DNA of 11,065 nucleotides from an uncultured Nostocoides sp. (GTDB lineage: Bacteria; Actinomycetota; Actinomycetes; Actinomycetales; Dermatophilaceae). A program made the translations under genes and the position numbers. Below are positions 1-7,257 of this stretch, piece by piece. The stretch is taken from positions 1 to 11,065 of the forward strand of contig CAKZIH010000047.1 of NCBI GenBank assembly GCA_936931335.1, written 5' to 3'. The notes under the pieces are model-generated. The model was not told where the DNA came from. It searched no databases and saw only the letters and a program-made list of their open reading frames with translations. The number at the start of each line of letters is the position of its first letter. Positions within the stretch are counted from its first letter, which is position 1.

Positions 1-25
1 CAGCGGCTCCCTATCGGAGCCGCTG
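1..25 (-). terminator. Hairpin terminator downstream of the beta-helix gene
   Basis: A perfect 10-base-pair stem (1-10 with 16-25) closes a 5-base loop. It lies about 46 bases beyond the stop codon of the minus-strand beta-helix gene. A smaller 6-bp hairpin (45-50 with 56-61) and a 7-bp hairpin over the stop codon (63-69 with 77-83) come before it. Any T-tract on the minus strand would fall outside the window, so intrinsic termination cannot be confirmed. Confidence 0.6.
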
Positions 26-70
26 GGCGGTTCGGTCAGATCAGTGCGCCATCAGGGCGCAAGAGCAGTC

Positions 71-1399
71 TCAGCAACTGCTCGGGGCGAAGGTCGCCGG
101 GGGCGCGGTCTTCTTGCCGTTGAAGACATTGCCGTACTTGCCCCAATAGGACTTCACGTACTTGCCCACGTGGGCGGTGGTCCACGCGTTGCCGTTGTAC
201 GTGCCATTCATCGTGCCGCCGACGCCGAAGGACTTGGCCGCACCGACCGGGTTCTTGGCCGAGTTGCACGACATATTGATTTTGTTGGCGCTGGTGTCAT
301 AGGACGGCGTGGTGAGCTTGCCGTCCATCAGCCGCACGCCATAGCCGTAGGTGCGGAAACCGGTGACGCTGTTCTTCTTCCAGACATTGCCCCAGCCGGA
401 CATCTGGTCGTTGTAGCCGATGGCCACATTGGCGGCGCGGTTGCCGGAGAAGGTGTTCCAGCTGCTGTCCACGTCGGTGTTGAAGGCGCGGCCGTCGCCT
501 TGCAGGTCGTGGACGTAGTTGTTGGTCACCGTGTTGTAGTTGGAGGAGGTGCCGATGCGGATGCCCTCCTGCATGAAGTGCTTCCAGCTCGACGGGGCGA
601 TCCGGGAGACGTCATTGCCGGAGACATTCCAGCCGTTGGAGAAGGTGATCAGCCAGATGCCGGGGCCGGTGCCGCAGGCGATATCGGAGATCTTGTTGTT
701 CGACGCCACACCGTAGGAGCTCATCCGGAAGAAGAGCCCCTTCTTGGTGACGGTGTTGTTGGTGAACTTCAGCCCGTCGTTGGAGTCCAGGTCGGGGTCC
801 TTGGTCACCGTGCGCAGGTAGGGGATGACCTTCTTGGCGGCGGCCGGGTCGTAGCTGCCGGCGCCGGGGACCGCGCGGCGCGGCTTCCAGTCACCCTTGT
901 CCACGAGGTTGGAGTGCCACGCGTATGCCGAGCCCGCGTCGGAGCCGGTCGCGTACACCCCGTTGACGATGTTGAGACCGGAGAAGGTCCAGTAGTCCGA
1001 GCCGTCGATGATGAGGATGGTGCGCATCCCATCGGGCTGGTTGCTCGAGCAGGCCGGCATCGGCTGCGTCGAGGTGATGGTGACCGCGCCGTCGCCGGCA
1101 TTGGTCACGGTGATCGGCGCGCTCGCGGTACCGGACTTGCGGATCTTGAGCTGCTGGTTGTAGACGCCCTTGTGGACCTTGATCGTGGTGCCGGGGGCGG
1201 CCTTGTCGATCGCGGCCTGGATGGTCTTCAGCGGCTTGCCGGGCAGACCGCTGTTGGCGTCATTGCCGGTGGTCGCGACCTCGAGGGTGGTGCCGGCCGC
1301 GGTAGCGCTGCCGGCGCCGGCGACGGCGAAGCCGCCGACCAGGCCGGGGACGGCCAGGCCGAGGGCCCAGGCCCGCGCGCTGATGGGGGAAGTCTTCAT
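71..1399 (-). CDS. Secreted right-handed parallel beta-helix protein (DUF1565/pectate-lyase-like)
   Basis: This is a 442-residue exported protein. Residues 1-35 form a signal peptide (Lys2, a hydrophobic core over about 11-29, then an Ala-rich cleavage region ending SATAA). Residues 38-80 match the start of DUF1565/parallel beta-helix proteins: TGNDANSG, PLKTIQAAID and PGTTIKVHKGVY. The rest is rich in short Asn/Thr/Val strands (for example FTNNTV, SNNKI, VSGNDVS, YNTVTNNYV, WNTFSGN), as expected for beta-helix coils. The family includes polysaccharide lyases, hydrolases and non-catalytic binding proteins. I cannot pick out catalytic residues, so lyase activity is only a possibility. The protein ends in Cys, one of four cysteines (117, 242, 378, 442). 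The ATG at 1399 has GAGAAG seven bases upstream. An in-frame GTG at 1414 would add five residues but has no ribosome site. It lies 157 bases after the hydrolase lipoprotein gene, and its export fits action on an extracellular polysaccharide. Confidence 0.85.
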   Translation of the reverse strand: MKTSPISARAWALGLAVPGLVGGFAVAGAGSATAAGTTLEVATTGNDANSGLPGKPLKTIQAAIDKAAPGTTIKVHKGVYNQQLKIRKSGTASAPITVTNAGDGAVTITSTQPMPACSSNQPDGMRTILIIDGSDYWTFSGLNIVNGVYATGSDAGSAYAWHSNLVDKGDWKPRRAVPGAGSYDPAAAKKVIPYLRTVTKDPDLDSNDGLKFTNNTVTKKGLFFRMSSYGVASNNKISDIACGTGPGIWLITFSNGWNVSGNDVSRIAPSSWKHFMQEGIRIGTSSNYNTVTNNYVHDLQGDGRAFNTDVDSSWNTFSGNRAANVAIGYNDQMSGWGNVWKKNSVTGFRTYGYGVRLMDGKLTTPSYDTSANKINMSCNSAKNPVGAAKSFGVGGTMNGTYNGNAWTTAHVGKYVKSYWGKYGNVFNGKKTAPPATFAPSSC

Positions 1400-1510
1400 C
1401 TGGGTGCTTCTCACTTCTGTGGTGGGTTCCCATGTGCGCCGGTGATGGCGCAGCGAATGCCGCTACGAGGAGGCGCAGGGCCACGCGCAATATGGGCGCG
1501 CTTGCCCCGC

Positions 1511-1540
1511 ATACTAATCACTTTTTGGTAACGGGATCAA
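1511..1540 (-). promoter_or_regulatory. Possible sigma-70-like promoter for the beta-helix gene
   Basis: On the minus strand, TTGATC (1540-1535) and TAGTAT (1516-1511) are separated by 18 bases, in the most AT-rich patch of the gap before the beta-helix gene. This suggests the gene can be transcribed apart from the operon upstream. The match is by eye only. Confidence 0.35.
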
Positions 1541-1562
1541 AAACCCGCAGGTCAGATCGGGT
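1539..1562 (-). terminator. Weak terminator-like hairpin after the hydrolase lipoprotein gene
   Basis: On the minus strand ACCCG (1562-1558) can pair with CGGGT (1547-1543), followed at once by a run of T (1543-1539). The stem is only 5 bp with a 10-base loop, so it could at most terminate partially. It overlaps the candidate promoter, so the two readings partly compete. Confidence 0.25.
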
Positions 1563-1571
1563 AAAGCCGTC

Positions 1572-3041
1572 CTATCCAGCGAGGGTGACCGGGCTGCCCA
1601 GCGCGGTGGACAGCGCGTCGCGGGCCGCGTCCTGGCCGCCGGGCAATGGCAGCAGCACCGGGGTCAGCGACCGCTCTCCGCTCGGGGCCGCGCTCGGGCG
1701 GGCTGCGGAGCGGGCCTGGTCGGAGCTCACCTGCAGGTCCTGGCCGGCCTTGGGCCAGACCACCGCATAGGACGCGGACGGACCCTCGATCAGCGTGCCG
1801 GAGCCGGTGGCGAAGTCGATCTCGTGGATCGCCGTGCTGGTCTTGGTGGCCGCGGCCAGGGCGGCATACACCTCGCCGGCGGGCTGCACCGCGCCGTCCG
1901 GGGAGACCAGGCCACGGAAGATCTCTTCCTTGGTGGCCCCGCCGGGGGTATAGGCCAGCGGCAGATAGACCACCGGCGAGACCCGCTCGCGCAGCAGAGT
2001 GGCGAGCATTTGCGCGGTCTCCGCACCGTGCTGCTCGGGCGTATAGGCCGAACCGGGCCAGGCGGTGCCGATCTCCCAGCCCTGGATGGGCAGCGGCCGG
2101 GTCAGGTGCCGGCGGATGTAGTCCAGCAGCGTGGGCAGCAGGGTGGGGTTCTCATAGAAGTGGAGTTGGTAGGCGCTCACTCCCCCGGCGTTCACCGCCT
2201 GCCAGTTGGCGGCGACCATTTCACGCACCCGCTTGGCTCGCCCATCGGCGAGCAGGGTACGCAGCGCAGCCACCGACTCCACGCGCGGGAAGCGGGAGGA
2301 GGCGCCCTGGAGGCGACGCTCATACCACTGCTGGTAGAGCGCGAGCGCCTCGTCCTCCTTGCCTGCATCGAGCAGTTCCCCGGCCAGGGCAACGCCATAG
2401 CCGGTGCTGGAGATCCCGGCGTCCAGGACGATCGCCTGCGGATCGGCCTCGCGGATCGCGCCCGAGGCGAGGGCGACCAGATCGACATACTGCTGGGGCG
2501 TGCCGCTCCAGAAGTTGTTGGCGTCGACCTCGTTCTCGATCGCCCAGATCTTCACGCCCTTGGCCTGATAGCGAGCCACCAAGTCTTTGACGAATGCGGT
2601 GTAGGCCGCCGGGTCGTCGGGGAAGGTGCTGGGGCGCTTGCGGGTGCCCTCGGCGGGATCGAGTTCGGCGCTGCCCCCGGCGCAGGAGCCGACCCGGATC
2701 TTGAGCATCATCCGGTAGCCCATCTGCTGGGCCTGACCCACGAGCCGGTCGACCTGCGCATAACGCCGGGCCTGCGGCAGTTCACGGACGGCGCAGTATT
2801 CGACCTCGAAGAAGGTCTCGCCCCAGCCGACCTGCTGCGCGAACTGCAGCGGCGGCTTGAGGTTCCAGTTCCACTTGATGCCGAGGTCGGCGGCGCCGCC
2901 CTCCAGCGCGGCCGGCGTGGCCACCGGCTGGCTGCCGCTGCTGGTCGCGGTCGTCGGGCCGGGGGTGATCGTTTCCCCGTCGCAGGCCGTCAATGTCGCC
3001 GCGAGCGCCCCCGTCGCGATGATGGCGAGCACTCGGCGCAT
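1572..3041 (-). CDS. Lipoprotein with a clan GH-A-like glycoside hydrolase domain
   Basis: The 489-residue protein has a lipoprotein signal peptide: MRRV, a hydrophobic stretch, then the lipobox LTAC with the lipidated Cys at 20. After a Thr/Ser/Pro-rich linker (21-45) comes a probable TIM barrel. Two sites fit the catalytic pair of clan GH-A retaining hydrolases (GH5, GH39 and similar): WAIENEVD, with the Asn-Glu pair at 170-171 as acid/base, and GWEIGTAW, with Glu323 as nucleophile. The spacing of about 150 residues is usual for the clan. The exact family and substrate cannot be read. It probably sits on the outer face of the membrane and trims or edits a polysaccharide. The ATG at 3041 follows the upstream sulfotransferase stop by 7 bases, and GAGG in the overlapping TGAGG supplies the ribosome site, so the two genes are likely co-transcribed and coupled. 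The last 90 residues, rich in Ala and Ser, may form a small beta domain. Confidence 0.83.
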   Translation of the reverse strand: MRRVLAIIATGALAATLTACDGETITPGPTTATSSGSQPVATPAALEGGAADLGIKWNWNLKPPLQFAQQVGWGETFFEVEYCAVRELPQARRYAQVDRLVGQAQQMGYRMMLKIRVGSCAGGSAELDPAEGTRKRPSTFPDDPAAYTAFVKDLVARYQAKGVKIWAIENEVDANNFWSGTPQQYVDLVALASGAIREADPQAIVLDAGISSTGYGVALAGELLDAGKEDEALALYQQWYERRLQGASSRFPRVESVAALRTLLADGRAKRVREMVAANWQAVNAGGVSAYQLHFYENPTLLPTLLDYIRRHLTRPLPIQGWEIGTAWPGSAYTPEQHGAETAQMLATLLRERVSPVVYLPLAYTPGGATKEEIFRGLVSPDGAVQPAGEVYAALAAATKTSTAIHEIDFATGSGTLIEGPSASYAVVWPKAGQDLQVSSDQARSAARPSAAPSGERSLTPVLLPLPGGQDAARDALSTALGSPVTLAG

Positions 3042-3048
3042 GATGACC

Positions 3049-4017
3049 TCAACCCTTCGTTGTCGTCGCGTTCCAGGGATATCCGTAGCGGCGCAGCAGC
3101 GGCGCGGTCAGCGCCGACACCACCCCCGCATCCTTGCTGGCCATGGCACTCGCCCATTCGTTGTCGAGCCGGATGGGCGTGGGCCCCTGGCTCATCCGGG
3201 CCGGATTGCCGGCCACGGTGTGATTGGGCGGGAGCCGCAGCGCTCCGGACTGCTCAACGAGCGAGTCCACGCCGCCGTGCCCCAGGAAGTCGGCGAGTTT
3301 CGTCAACACCTCACGGGGCTGGGTGGCGAACTCCTCATAGCGCACCCGCAGGTAGTTCGGTGAGCCATGCCAGGCGCGTTCCAGCCCGGCATTCCAGGCG
3401 GTCCACAGCACCGCGGACTTGACCACCCCGCGCTGCTCCATGACCCCGGGGCGGCCGCGGTCGGGCTGCTCCTTGGTGCGCCGCCAGGAGAATGCCGCCG
3501 CGCGCGGGTCGCGCACCAGGTGCACGATCTCGAGCTGCAGGCCGTCGATCCCGGCGAGCAGGGCGGCATACGTCGGCAACTTGCTGGAGTCGACGACCAG
3601 ATCGGCCCCGGACACCTCACGGATCGCCCGGTAGAGCGGCGCGAGCACGGCGATCAGGTCCGCGGGGGCGCTGCCGGACGCCGGCTTGCCCTTCAGCAGG
3701 CGCGGCATGGTCCGCAACTGGGTGTACTCGGTCAGCCGCTTGTGCACGGCGCGCGCGTCGGGCACCTGCTCCCCGTATGCCGTATGCAGCACCTGCTGCC
3801 AGAACGGGCAGTCGGCGAAGCGCTGCCCGCAGCCGCACAGCCGGTTCTCGATGATGCCGCGCTCCCACAGGTAGCGCACCTCACCGACACTGACGGCGCC
3901 GTCCAGCGCGCCGATCGCATTGGCGACCACCGTGCTGCCGCTGCGGCCGGTGCCGGCGAGGAAGGCCAGGCGCACCGTTTCGGTGCCCGGTACCTGCACT
4001 CCAGGGGCGTTCGTCAT
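3049..4017 (-). CDS. Sulfotransferase family protein (Cys-motif type)
   Basis: The 322-residue protein has the two PAPS-binding signatures of sulfotransferases. The 5'-phosphosulfate loop is GTGRSGST at 22-29, after the strand VRLAFLA. The 3'-phosphate site is VRDPRAAAFS at 168-177. The family moves a sulfate group from PAPS to a hydroxyl or amine; here a sugar is likely from the neighbours. It also carries CGCG at 61-64 and DCPFW at 69-73, a Cys-rich pattern familiar in some bacterial sulfotransferases and absent from the other two in this window. RYEEF at 227-231 matches the usual late motif. A longer reading frame to 4095 exists, but the ATG at 4017 is preferred: GAGGA, overlapping the stop codon of the Wzz-like gene, lies upstream, and the gap is only 13 bases. 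It is the second gene of a likely three-gene operon. No signal peptide or membrane segment is seen, so it should act in the cytoplasm. Confidence 0.88.
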   Translation of the reverse strand: MTNAPGVQVPGTETVRLAFLAGTGRSGSTVVANAIGALDGAVSVGEVRYLWERGIIENRLCGCGQRFADCPFWQQVLHTAYGEQVPDARAVHKRLTEYTQLRTMPRLLKGKPASGSAPADLIAVLAPLYRAIREVSGADLVVDSSKLPTYAALLAGIDGLQLEIVHLVRDPRAAAFSWRRTKEQPDRGRPGVMEQRGVVKSAVLWTAWNAGLERAWHGSPNYLRVRYEEFATQPREVLTKLADFLGHGGVDSLVEQSGALRLPPNHTVAGNPARMSQGPTPIRLDNEWASAMASKDAGVVSALTAPLLRRYGYPWNATTTKG

Positions 4018-4030
4018 CCGGGTGGAGTCC

Positions 4031-5101
4031 TCAGGACTCGCGGCTGCGCAGCTCGTCGCGGCCCAGGTCGCGGTTCCCGACGGCGTGGCTACCACCGACC
4101 GGGGTCGTGCCGGTAGCCGGAGTCACCGGGGCGGAGTGGGTCGTGGTGACTGCCGGCGCGGCCTTGCGGCTGTAGAGCTCGTCGCGGCTGCCCTGGCGGC
4201 TGCGGCGCAGCAGCTCCGGGATGGCCAGGATGAGGATGGCCAGGGCCAGACCGATCAGGGCGGCGGAGATGGCGCGGCGCAGGATGCCGGTGCGCCACGG
4301 CAGCTGCGTGACCTCGGAGTTGATGGACTCGGCGATGGTGGCCGACTGGCGAGCCTTGATGTCGCCAACGGCAGAGACGCGGTCGGCGAGGGAGTCGCGG
4401 GCGTTGTCCACGGCATACTGCGGCGCGGTGAACTCGGCCTGCGCCTTGGTGATGTCGTCGAGGCGGTCCTGAGCGTCCTTGAGGGCGTCCTCGATCGGCT
4501 TGGTGCTCGAGGTGTCGCCGCGGCCCTTGGCGGTGGCCAGCGCGACCTTGAGGGAGGCAGCCTCCGAGGCAGCCGCCTGGTACTCGCGGTCGGGGTTGCT
4601 CAGGCCGGTGGACTCCTGGACCTTCTCCAGCTCCGAGAGCGCGGAGTCGAAGGTCTTCTGTGCCTCTTCCTCGGCGCGCTGAGCCTGACGCAGCGCGGGC
4701 GCGAAGGCCTGCTCCTGGACGGCGGTCGGGATGGCGCTCATGACCTTCTCGACCACATCGCGCTTGCTCGCCCAGTAGGTCACGTGCACCAGCTCGGTGT
4801 CGGCGATCCGGCTGGCCGACAGGCCCTGGCTCACGGTCTTCTCGTCGACGCCGGCCGCCTGGGCGACCTTGGTGATGACCTCATTGGAGGTGGCGGCGTT
4901 GACCAGCGAGCCGGCGACCAGGTTGACCGAGGCCACCGTGGGGTCGCCCACCGGGTTCGTCGCCCGCAGGTCGACGGCACTGGTGTACTTCGTCCCGCTC
5001 GGGGCGTTGAGACCGAGTACGAGCAGCAGCGCGGCGATCGGGATGATCAGCAGCAGCCACAGGCGCCGACCCAGGCGCGTGAGCAGTTCGCGAAGTTCCA
5101 T
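4031..5101 (-). CDS. Wzz-type polysaccharide chain-length determinant / co-polymerase membrane protein
   Basis: The 356-residue protein has the layout of Wzz/polysaccharide co-polymerases: a short cytoplasmic start (MELRELLTRLGRR), a first membrane segment at about 14-31, a long extracytoplasmic domain with a helical, Glu/Ala/Gln-rich, probably coiled-coil part (about 135-250), and a second membrane segment at about 277-296 ending IPELLRR. Such proteins set chain length or help export exopolysaccharide and capsule. There is no fused tyrosine kinase, Walker motif or Tyr-rich tail. The cytoplasmic tail holds two copies of RDELxSR (306-312 and 348-354) around a Thr/Pro/Ala-rich linker. The ATG at 5101 is preferred because the frame upstream to 5323 overlaps the divergent sulfotransferase gene and looks non-coding. 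Its ribosome site is weak (GAGAAAG, about 14 bases away), and an in-frame GTG nine bases upstream is an alternative. It leads the minus-strand operon. Confidence 0.85.
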   Translation of the reverse strand: MELRELLTRLGRRLWLLLIIPIAALLLVLGLNAPSGTKYTSAVDLRATNPVGDPTVASVNLVAGSLVNAATSNEVITKVAQAAGVDEKTVSQGLSASRIADTELVHVTYWASKRDVVEKVMSAIPTAVQEQAFAPALRQAQRAEEEAQKTFDSALSELEKVQESTGLSNPDREYQAAASEAASLKVALATAKGRGDTSSTKPIEDALKDAQDRLDDITKAQAEFTAPQYAVDNARDSLADRVSAVGDIKARQSATIAESINSEVTQLPWRTGILRRAISAALIGLALAILILAIPELLRRSRQGSRDELYSRKAAPAVTTTHSAPVTPATGTTPVGGSHAVGNRDLGRDELRSRES

Positions 5102-5135
5102 CAGGTAAACACGACTTTCTCGGGGAGATAAGCGG

Positions 5136-5184
5136 ACGCGCGTGGCGTCGTCGGGCACGCGAGAAGGGCGCCTCCCACGCGCGT
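5136..5184. promoter_or_regulatory. Paired ACGCGCGT palindromes in the divergent promoter gap
   Basis: The 191-base gap between the Wzz-like gene and the plus-strand sulfotransferases holds ACGCGCGTGG at 5136-5145 and its exact reverse complement CCACGCGCGT at 5175-5184. Each contains the perfect palindrome ACGCGCGT, and the two octamers start 41 bases apart, close to four helical turns. A second inverted pair, GTACTC (5183-5188) and GAGTAC (5217-5222), follows. This could be an operator controlling both divergent operons. I see no convincing -10/-35 pair here. Confidence 0.4.
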
Positions 5185-5277
5185 ACTCGCCCCGTGGCGT
5201 GCGCCCCGAGGAAGTAGAGTACACCCCGGCTAAAGGGGCGCCGACGCGTTCCCGAGGCCCTCCCCCATCCTGCAGCT

Positions 5278-5283
5278 GGAAGG
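5278..5283 (+). promoter_or_regulatory. Ribosome site that supports the GTG start at 5293
   Basis: GGAAGG lies nine bases before the GTG at 5293. The GTG comes directly before the first conserved strand of the sulfotransferase, and no ATG near it fits the domain start. Confidence 0.6.
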
Positions 5284-5292
5284 TCCTGCATC

Positions 5293-6204
5293 GTGAAAGC
5301 CGCCGAGCGGCCCGCGCCCCCACTCTTCGTGGTCGGCGCCCCCCGATCGGGCACGAGCCTGGTGTATCGCGCGCTCGCGCTGCATCCGGACGCCTCCTGG
5401 GTCAACAACTACCAGCGCCGGGTTCCCGGTATGAGCGCCCTGGCCGGCCTCAATCGCCTGGCCGCGCGCCGTCCCGGCCTGCGCCGGGCCGTGTGGTTCG
5501 GCGCCGCCGGTGACAATGCCTACCGGTACAACAGCGCCCGCTCGTTGACCGAGCGCTTCTTCCCGCAGCCGGTGGAGGGCGAGCCGCTCTTTGCGCACTG
5601 CGCAGTGCCGGAGGCCTGGGACGGTTCCCCGGTCACGCCGCGGCAGCGCAAGCTGCCCGGGCTGCTCGCGCGGACCACGACCCGCGCCGGTGGCCGGGTG
5701 TTGATCAGCAAGCGGATCGGCCACAACCGCCGGATCGGCTTGCTGCACAAGCTGATCGCGCCCGCGCGCTTCCTCGACGTCACCCGCGACGGCCGGGCGG
5801 TGGCCTACTCGCTGAGCCGGGTCGACTGGTGGCCGGACATGCCGGTGTGGTGGCAGGACGACAAGACTCCGCAAGAGCTCATTGCCGCCGGCGCCGACCC
5901 ATTGGAGCTGTGCGCGCAGCATTGGGTGCACGAGATCGACGCCATTGCCGACGGCCTGGCTCAGGTGCCCGCCGAGCAGGTAATGCGGATCCGGTATGAG
6001 GATCTGGTCGCCGACCCCATGCGGGTGCTGGCGCAGGTCGCCGCCTTCGCCGGCCTGGATCCGGACAACGCCCAGTGGCGGGCCGAGCTCGCCACCATCT
6101 CCTTCCCCAACAAGAACGCGGCGTGGACCAAGCAACTGCCCGCGCAGCAGCAGTCCGCGCTCGCCCCGATGTCCGACCACCTCGCCGCGATGGGATACCG
6201 CTGA
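5293..6204 (+). CDS. Sulfotransferase family protein, first of a tandem pair
   Basis: The 303-residue cytoplasmic protein starts with GTG. The 5'-phosphosulfate loop is GAPRSGTSL at 15-23, directly after the first strand LFVV. The 3'-phosphate site is VTRDGRAVAYS at 163-173, and RIRYEDLVADP lies at 232-242. Such enzymes transfer sulfate from PAPS. The central part has a Trp-rich segment (DWWPDMPVWWQDD, 178-190) that may line the acceptor site. Its order of motifs and the shared RDGRAVA...DWW stretch make it a paralogue of the next gene, while the sulfotransferase at 3049-4017 is more distant. Its stop overlaps the next start (ATGA at 6203 region: stop 6202-6204, start 6204-6206), so translation is probably coupled. 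The acceptor is unknown; the cluster points to a polysaccharide or its lipid-linked precursor. A small-molecule or glycolipid acceptor is also possible. Confidence 0.87.
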   Translation: MKAAERPAPPLFVVGAPRSGTSLVYRALALHPDASWVNNYQRRVPGMSALAGLNRLAARRPGLRRAVWFGAAGDNAYRYNSARSLTERFFPQPVEGEPLFAHCAVPEAWDGSPVTPRQRKLPGLLARTTTRAGGRVLISKRIGHNRRIGLLHKLIAPARFLDVTRDGRAVAYSLSRVDWWPDMPVWWQDDKTPQELIAAGADPLELCAQHWVHEIDAIADGLAQVPAEQVMRIRYEDLVADPMRVLAQVAAFAGLDPDNAQWRAELATISFPNKNAAWTKQLPAQQQSALAPMSDHLAAMGYR

Positions 6205-7154
6205 TGACCCACCTGCCCCCTGCCTTCATCCTCGGGACCGGCCGCTGCGGCTCGACGCTGGTGCACGAGCTCATCGCGCGCCACCCCGGCGCGGGTTTTG
6301 TGACCAATCTCGATGACCTCGGGATCCGCCAGGGCAACGCCCAGCAGTTGGCGCTATGGCGTCGGCTGCCGTCGGCGGTGAGCGAGAAGGGGCGGGCCCG
6401 CCTCGCTCCCAGCGAGGGCTATCGGGTGATCGCCCGCGAGGTTTCCCCGGCGCTGGTGGAGCCCGCCCTGGACCCGACCGCCGCGGACCTGACCCCATGG
6501 CTGCGCGACCGCCTGCATGCCTTCGTCGAGAAGCGGATGAGCGGGCTGGACTCCGCGGAGATCTTCCTGCACAAGTTCACCGGCTGGCCGCGCGCGCGGC
6601 TGCTGGCGGCGGCCTATCCGGACGCCCGTTTTGTCCACATCGTGCGCGACGGCCGCGCGGTGGCCAACTCCTGGCTGCAGATGGACTGGTGGAAGGGCCA
6701 TCTCGGTCCCGCCGGCTGGCACTTCGGGCCGCTGCCCGCGGAGCTGGACGAGGCGTGGGCTCGGCACGGCCGCTCCCAGCCGGTGCTGGCGGCCCTGGCC
6801 TGGCGGATGCTCACCGCTGCGCACGAGGTCTGCGCCGCCGAACTCGGCGATCGTTGGCTCACCATTCGGTATGAGGATGTCCTAGAGGACCCCCATGCGC
6901 GCCTGCGCGAGATCCTCGAGCACATCGGGCTGTCCTGGAATGAGTCCTTCGAGTCCGGCATCGCCCGCTACTCCCTGTCCTCGGGGCGCAAGGCGGCATA
7001 CCTGCGCGATCTGACGCCCGAGCAGGTGGCGGCGATGGAGGATGTCATCGGCGAGCAACTCGCGCACTATGGCTACGACCCGGTGTCAGCGTCCTCGACT
7101 GCCTCCGCCGAGCCGGCGGATGTCCCTGCCGACGCGGAGCCGCCCGGCGCCTGA
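6204..7154 (+). CDS. Sulfotransferase family protein, second of a tandem pair
   Basis: The 316-residue protein has the sulfotransferase signatures GTGRCGST (11-18, after the strand AFIL), VRDGRAVANS (147-156) and IRYEDVLEDP (221-230). As in its neighbour, a Trp-rich stretch follows the 3'-phosphate site (DWWKGHLGPAGWHF, 161-174). FLHKFTGWPRARLL at 121-134 corresponds to the LISKRIGHNRRIGLL region of the gene before. The last 25 residues are a Ser/Ala/Pro/Glu tail with no evident fold. The reading frame is open back to 6075, but the ATG at 6204 is chosen: it gives the normal short lead into the first strand and the 4-base overlap with the upstream stop typical of coupled genes. No signal peptide is seen. 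Two related enzymes in one operon could sulfate different positions or different sugars of the same glycan; this is inference. Confidence 0.87.
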   Translation: MTHLPPAFILGTGRCGSTLVHELIARHPGAGFVTNLDDLGIRQGNAQQLALWRRLPSAVSEKGRARLAPSEGYRVIAREVSPALVEPALDPTAADLTPWLRDRLHAFVEKRMSGLDSAEIFLHKFTGWPRARLLAAAYPDARFVHIVRDGRAVANSWLQMDWWKGHLGPAGWHFGPLPAELDEAWARHGRSQPVLAALAWRMLTAAHEVCAAELGDRWLTIRYEDVLEDPHARLREILEHIGLSWNESFESGIARYSLSSGRKAAYLRDLTPEQVAAMEDVIGEQLAHYGYDPVSASSTASAEPADVPADAEPPGA

Positions 7155-7181
7155 CGCCTCCATACCAAAACCGCACGCACC

Positions 7182-7222
7182 AACGAAGCGGGCCCCGCCG
7201 GATCGGTGGGGCCCGCTTCGTT
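7182..7222. terminator. Bidirectional hairpin terminator between convergent genes
   Basis: A perfect 15-bp stem (7182-7196 with 7208-7222) is extended inward by two more pairs and one G-U pair (plus-strand RNA) around a 5-base loop. It begins 27 bases after the sulfotransferase stop and lies 35 bases beyond the stop of the convergent sugar phosphotransferase gene. Two T follow the stem on the plus strand, and a TTTT run lies about 12 bases beyond it on the minus strand. Confidence 0.85.
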
Positions 7223-7257
7223 ATCTGCCCAGCACGTATGCGCGTGCCGGGCCAGGG

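Noticed and set aside
44..1531. Long plus-strand open frame of 495 codons opposite the beta-helix gene
   Set aside because: It is an antisense shadow caused by high GC content: Gly/Ala/Val/Asp-rich with no recognisable motif, while the minus strand has a signal peptide and family motifs.
1824..3422. Plus-strand open frame of 532 codons opposite the hydrolase and sulfotransferase
   Set aside because: It crosses two well-supported minus-strand genes and their junction and shows no domain; an antisense shadow.
3920..5131. Plus-strand open frame of 403 codons opposite the Wzz-like gene
   Set aside because: Its Gly/Leu/Asp-rich protein has no motifs, and the opposite strand has clear membrane segments and a coiled-coil region.
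5192..5220. Possible promoter with TAGAGT (5215-5220) for the plus-strand sulfotransferases
   Set aside because: No acceptable -35 box lies 16-18 bases upstream, so I do not list it as a promoter.
5230..6180. Minus-strand open frame of 316 codons opposite the first tandem sulfotransferase
   Set aside because: The plus strand carries the PAPS-binding motifs; this is the complement read in frame.
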